NCBI GenBank assembly: GCA_030705665.1
Contig: JAUZQA010000127.1
Span: 1 to 9,194 of the forward strand
Direction: 5' to 3'
DNA: 9,194 nt
From: Bacillota bacterium
GTDB lineage: Bacteria > Bacillota > Bacilli > Bacillales_B > DSM-18226
The first letter of the stretch is position 1, and each line of letters opens with the position of its first letter. The position numbers and the translations under genes are program-made. Shown here piece after piece: positions 6,941 through 9,194 of the stretch. Under the pieces are notes generated by a model. That model saw only the letters and a list, made by a program, of their open reading frames with translations. It ran no database searches and was not told the origin of the DNA.

Positions 6941-7553
6941 AATTGTTATTAACAGAAGTTTCCTCAAAATCAATCCAATCGAATTTCTTTGTATAATGCA
7001 GATTGGATTGATCGATTCCGTTTGCAATGGTTTTGGCCATTTTCAAGACAATATTTAATCGAGTGTTCTGGAGAACAAAAAACTCCATAAAACCACTCAC
7101 ATTTACAATCCCTGTAATATGGATATGACCAACAGCAGGCAGTTCCTTGTTTACGCCTGCTCCTGGTTTTACAGGTCCATTTCCTATTTCAATAAAACCG
7201 ACACTTTTATATCTTCCTAAGCAGGCATCAATGCCAATAATAAAGGGATGAAAATGCTTTTCGTTAATTTCTTTTAATTTTTCTTCCAGGTTTACAGCAT
7301 GTATAGGGTCATCTAATGTTCCATAAATATAAAATGACGGAAGGTTTTTCTCTTCTAGTAATGTCCCAACAAGTGGTCCTAATGAATCACCAGTAGAACG
7401 ATCAGTTCCTATACAGACAAAAACAATCGGGCGCCTTGCCATTACCGGGAAATAGGAAAGTAATTCTTGAGCCAGGTTGTCTGCAGCTTGAACTTCTTCA
7501 TGGAAAATCCTGGTACTTGCCCTCCTGTCAAAAAAACCGGATTTTAGATTCAT
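6939..7553 (-). CDS. yyaC: sporulation protein YyaC (DUF1256 family, putative protease-like fold)
   Basis: The 204-residue product matches the YyaC sporulation family, found in endospore formers. The family has been likened to the germination protease GPR and hydrogenase-maturation peptidases, but its activity is not proven as far as I know. After a roughly 40-residue N-terminal part comes the core IVFVCIGTDRSTGDSLGP (43-60), whose Thr/Asp/Asp pattern resembles the metal-binding loop of that fold. A second acidic strand IIGIDACLG (105-113) and a conserved KPGAGVNKELPAVGHI (129-144) follow. The ATG has AGGGAGTGG (complement of 7559-7567) five bases upstream. It is transcribed against all its neighbours. 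A sigma-F-like promoter precedes it, fitting forespore expression. No membrane segment or signal peptide is seen. Confidence 0.92.
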   Translation of the reverse strand: MNLKSGFFDRRASTRIFHEEVQAADNLAQELLSYFPVMARRPIVFVCIGTDRSTGDSLGPLVGTLLEEKNLPSFYIYGTLDDPIHAVNLEEKLKEINEKHFHPFIIGIDACLGRYKSVGFIEIGNGPVKPGAGVNKELPAVGHIHITGIVNVSGFMEFFVLQNTRLNIVLKMAKTIANGIDQSNLHYTKKFDWIDFEETSVNNN

Positions 7554-7572
7554 TCAGTCCACTCCCTAATAT

Positions 7573-7602
7573 TAGTATTACCAGTATACGAACATTTTAA
7601 AT
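7573..7602 (-). promoter_or_regulatory. candidate sigma-F type (forespore) promoter for yyaC
   Basis: Read on the - strand, ATTTA (7602-7598) is followed after 15 bases by GGTAATACTA (7582-7573). The -10 fits the forespore consensus GGnnAnAHT fully, and the -35 fits GYWTA at four of five positions. Transcription would start about 7566-7567, at the edge of the Shine-Dalgarno sequence, so the leader would be unusually short. Confidence 0.45.
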
Positions 7603-7645
7603 AATCTATACATTATCTTTAAAACTTCTATCTCTAACAAAAAAT

Positions 7646-7654
7646 TGTTAAAAT
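7646..7654 (+). promoter_or_regulatory. candidate extended -10 promoter for the mscS-like operon
   Basis: TGTTAAAAT gives the TG extension and a -10 of TAAAAT, with five of six consensus bases. The -35 (TTCTAT, 7626-7631) is weak. Transcription would start near 7661 and leave a leader of about 30 bases with the Shine-Dalgarno AGGGGGAAAG at 7677-7686. It is divergent from the yyaC promoter about 50 bases away. Confidence 0.42.
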
Positions 7655-7691
7655 AGATTTTGAAATAGTAGGTTTCAGGGGGAAAGTAATA

Positions 7692-8579
7692 ATGAATATT
7701 TCACAAATCGGTGTTTCTCAAAAGCTAATAAATGATTTTTTAAGTGAGAAAACATGGGTTGCTTTTGGTGCAGGGATAATAAAAATTATCATCATTGCCG
7801 TGGTTGCGAACATTATCATCCGCATTGGAAAAGTAACAATCCATAATATATTTAAAATCAGAGACCGTTCTCCATTAAGAACATCTGAACGTCGTGAAGA
7901 GACACTATCGAAGCTTTTAGATAATGTGCTTTCGTATGTCATATACTTTATTGCAATTATGATGATTCTTTCTGTTTTGGGTATTGACGTGAAGGCGCTA
8001 TTGGCTGGGGCAGGAATTGTAGGTTTGGCAATTGGTTTTGGAGCCCAAAGTTTGGTTAAAGATATACTATCAGGATTTTTTATCATTTTTGAAGATCAGT
8101 TTTCTGTCGGTGACCATATTCGTGTTGGTCAATTTGAAGGTGATGTAGAAGCAATTGGATTACGGACAACCAAAATTAAAAGCTGGACAGGCGAGCTACA
8201 TATTTTGCCAAATGGGTCAATTCTTCAAGTAACAAACTTTTCATTAAATAACAGTGTTGCAGCTATAGATGTCGCAATAGCTTATGAAGAGAATATCGAA
8301 AAGGCTGAAAGAGTTATTCAAGAGCTGCTTGAAAAACTTCCGGAGCAATATGAAGATTTAGTTAAGACACCAGAGCTTTTAGGCGTTCAAAATCTTGGAC
8401 CAACTGAAATTGTTTTAAGAGTCGTTGCAGAAACCCTACCGATGAAACACTTTTATATTGCTAGGATGATCCGGAAAGAAATCAAGCTGAAACTTGATGA
8501 AAATGGAATTGAAATTCCATTTCCACGATTGGTTATGTACACAAGAGATGTTGAACAACAAAAGGAACCAAGTGTATAA
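7692..8579 (+). CDS. MscS-family small-conductance mechanosensitive ion channel
   Basis: MscS channels open when membrane tension rises after osmotic downshock and release solutes. The 295-residue length is close to E. coli MscS (286). Three membrane helices are visible: 22-46, 77-97 and the pore-lining one at about 101-133, with the small-residue pattern GAGIVGLAIGFGAQ (106-119). This leads into SLVKDILSGFFIIFEDQFSVGD, the conserved link to the beta domain. A mixed alpha/beta cytoplasmic cage domain follows, ending with the family motif NGIEIPFPR (271-279). The start is supported by AGGGGGAAAG at 7677-7686. The yyzM-like gene follows 14 bases later, its ribosome binding site overlapping this stop codon, so the two form an operon. 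Several MscS paralogues are usual in Bacillus, and I cannot say which one this is. Confidence 0.93.
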   Translation: MNISQIGVSQKLINDFLSEKTWVAFGAGIIKIIIIAVVANIIIRIGKVTIHNIFKIRDRSPLRTSERREETLSKLLDNVLSYVIYFIAIMMILSVLGIDVKALLAGAGIVGLAIGFGAQSLVKDILSGFFIIFEDQFSVGDHIRVGQFEGDVEAIGLRTTKIKSWTGELHILPNGSILQVTNFSLNNSVAAIDVAIAYEENIEKAERVIQELLEKLPEQYEDLVKTPELLGVQNLGPTEIVLRVVAETLPMKHFYIARMIRKEIKLKLDENGIEIPFPRLVMYTRDVEQQKEPSV

Positions 8580-8593
8580 AGAGGTGTATATAA

Positions 8594-8791
8594 ATGGAAG
8601 AAAAAGAGTTTGCACTCAATGATATCGTTGAAATGAAGAAGCAGCATCCATGTGGGACCAATCGGTGGAAAATAATACGTATGGGTATGGATGTCAGAAT
8701 TAAATGTGAAGGCTGTTCACATAGCGTATTGATTCCGAGAAGGGAATTTTCAAGAAAAATGAAGAAGGTTTTAGTAAAGCATGAAGGCTGA
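8594..8791 (+). CDS. DUF951 family small protein, YyzM-like
   Basis: This 65-residue basic protein matches the short DUF951 family represented by B. subtilis YyzM, whose function is unknown. It has three cysteines: C20 in HPCG, and C38 and C41 in CEGC followed by H43. That set could bind a metal such as zinc, but this is inference. The conserved pattern runs from a beta-like N-terminus (NDIVEMKKQHPCG) through RWKIIRMGMDVRIKC to IPRREFSRKMKKVL. No membrane segment is seen. Start support is AAAGAGGTG at 8578-8586, overlapping the mscS-like stop codon, so the gene is translationally and transcriptionally tied to the channel. The terminator hairpin begins within its last codons. Confidence 0.88.
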   Translation: MEEKEFALNDIVEMKKQHPCGTNRWKIIRMGMDVRIKCEGCSHSVLIPRREFSRKMKKVLVKHEG

Positions 8792-8820
8792 TTGAGATCA
8801 GCAGCATGCTTCTTTTTTTT
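8777..8820 (+). terminator. intrinsic terminator after the mscS-yyzM operon
   Basis: AAGCATG (8777-8783) pairs with CATGCTT (8805-8811), and the inner GCTGAT (8787-8792) pairs with ATCAGC (8797-8802). These enclose a TGAG tetraloop with a small internal loop (AAG opposite AG). A run of eight T follows at 8813-8820. The stem includes the last codons and stop of the yyzM-like gene. Confidence 0.92.
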
Positions 8821-8846
8821 GTTCATTTATATTATTCTAATATAAA
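8819..8846 (+). promoter_or_regulatory. candidate promoter of the oxidoreductase gene with overlapping inverted repeat
   Basis: TTGTTC (8819-8824), 16 bases, then TATAAA (8841-8846) is a moderate sigma-A match. A perfect 9-bp inverted repeat, TTTATATTA (8826-8834) and TAATATAAA (8838-8846) with a 3-base centre TTC, fills the spacer and covers the -10. This is the usual geometry of a repressor operator, although AT-rich palindromes can arise by chance. Confidence 0.38.
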
Positions 8847-8856
8847 AGGGTTGAAC

Positions 8857-8864
8857 AGGGGGTG
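8857..8864 (+). promoter_or_regulatory. ribosome binding site supporting the TTG start
   Basis: AGGGGGTG lies six bases before the TTG at 8871. An in-frame TAG at 8865-8867 rules out any start further upstream, and the next in-frame ATG (9018) would remove all four cluster cysteines, so TTG is strongly favoured. Confidence 0.85.
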
Positions 8865-8870
8865 TAGAAC

Positions 8871-9194
8871 TTGGCTGAACGATTACAATCAGCATGCCCA
8901 TTAAACTGTTGGGATAGCTGTGGCCTTCAGGTTACAGTTGAAAATGGGAAAGTCACGAAAATTGATGGTGACCCTTCACACCCGATTACAAAGGGTAAAA
9001 TTTGCGGCCGCGGCCGCATGCTGGAAATGAGAGCGAATTCTTCACAGCGGCTGCTCCAGCCATTAAAAAAGGTAAAGGGCGAATTTAAACCTATTTCATG
9101 GCAAGAGGCTCTGGATGAAATTGCTGATAGATTAGTAGAAGTGAAAAATAAATATGGGACCACCGCTGTCCTTCATAGTCATGATTATGCAAAT
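8871..9194 (+). CDS. molybdopterin-dependent oxidoreductase, N-terminal [4Fe-4S] part (YyaE-like), cut by window edge
   Basis: The frame from TTG 8871 stays open for 108 codons to the window end. The protein starts (M)AERLQSACPLNCWDSCG. C9, C13, C17 and C45 form the CxxxCxxxC-x27-C pattern of the N-terminal [4Fe-4S] domain of the DMSO reductase superfamily (molybdopterin oxidoreductases such as formate dehydrogenase and nitrate reductase). VTVENGKVTKIDGDPSHPIT and the segment KGKICGRG are typical of this domain, as is ISWQEALDEIADRL at the entry to the large Mo-binding domain. No twin-arginine signal peptide precedes the cysteines, so a cytoplasmic enzyme is likely. Substrate cannot be told from this fragment. 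In B. subtilis, yyaE in this neighbourhood encodes such an oxidoreductase, but I cannot confirm orthology. Start support is AGGGGGTG at 8857-8864. Confidence 0.9.
   Translation, partial: MAERLQSACPLNCWDSCGLQVTVENGKVTKIDGDPSHPITKGKICGRGRMLEMRANSSQRLLQPLKKVKGEFKPISWQEALDEIADRLVEVKNKYGTTAVLHSHDYAN
9003..9018 (+). repeat. 16-bp GC-rich perfect palindrome in the oxidoreductase gene
   Basis: TGCGGCCGCGGCCGCA is its own reverse complement and contains 14 consecutive G or C bases. It encodes the Cys-Gly-Arg-Gly-Arg that includes the fourth cluster cysteine (C45). In this AT-rich window it stands out, but it can be explained by codon choice for Gly-Arg repeats. Confidence 0.7.

Noticed and set aside
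7718..8086. 122-residue open frame on the - strand opposite the mscS-like gene
   Set aside because: It is antisense to conserved membrane helices of the channel, with no recognisable domain; a shadow frame.

Overview
This window comes from the chromosome of an endospore-forming Firmicute, most likely a Bacillaceae member close to Bacillus. The order mnmE-mnmG-rsmG-noc-soj(parA)-spo0J(parB) followed by yyaC and a yyzM-like gene matches the left flank of the Bacillus replication origin. The proteins look like close Bacillus homologues, ribosome binding sites are strong AGGAGG-type, and a sporulation gene (yyaC) is present. It is a core, origin-proximal housekeeping region. I see no insertion sequence, phage, CRISPR array, tRNA or rRNA.

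Layout. (1) 1-3208, + strand: the tRNA/rRNA modification operon, with the 3' end of mnmE, then complete mnmG and rsmG. (2) 3306-4193: noc, the nucleoid-occlusion ParB paralogue, closed by a strong terminator. (3) 4368-5988: soj-spo0J with an 8-bp overlap. A perfect 16-bp parS site lies inside spo0J and a terminator overlaps its stop codon. (4) 6153-6866: a DUF554 membrane protein of unknown function, converging on (5) yyaC (6939-7553, - strand), a sporulation protein with a putative sigma-F type promoter. A shared imperfect hairpin separates them. (6) 7692-8791, + strand: an MscS-family mechanosensitive channel and a small three-cysteine DUF951 protein (YyzM-like), ending in a terminator. (7) 8871 to the window end: the start of a [4Fe-4S] molybdopterin oxidoreductase (YyaE-like position) that begins with TTG.

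How the parts work together. MnmE and MnmG jointly modify the wobble uridine of several tRNAs, and RsmG methylates 16S rRNA. Soj, Spo0J and parS segregate and organise the origin region and control DnaA. Noc uses a different DNA site and a membrane-binding helix to keep division away from the nucleoid. The genes beyond spo0J form a more variable block.

Nothing here convincingly amounts to an undescribed system. The observations most worth checking are small: an amplified linker repeat in Noc, a duplicated ParA-activating motif at the Spo0J N-terminus, the forespore-type promoter before yyaC, a Spo0A-box-like direct repeat before the DUF554 gene, and an AT-rich inverted repeat over the candidate promoter of the oxidoreductase.
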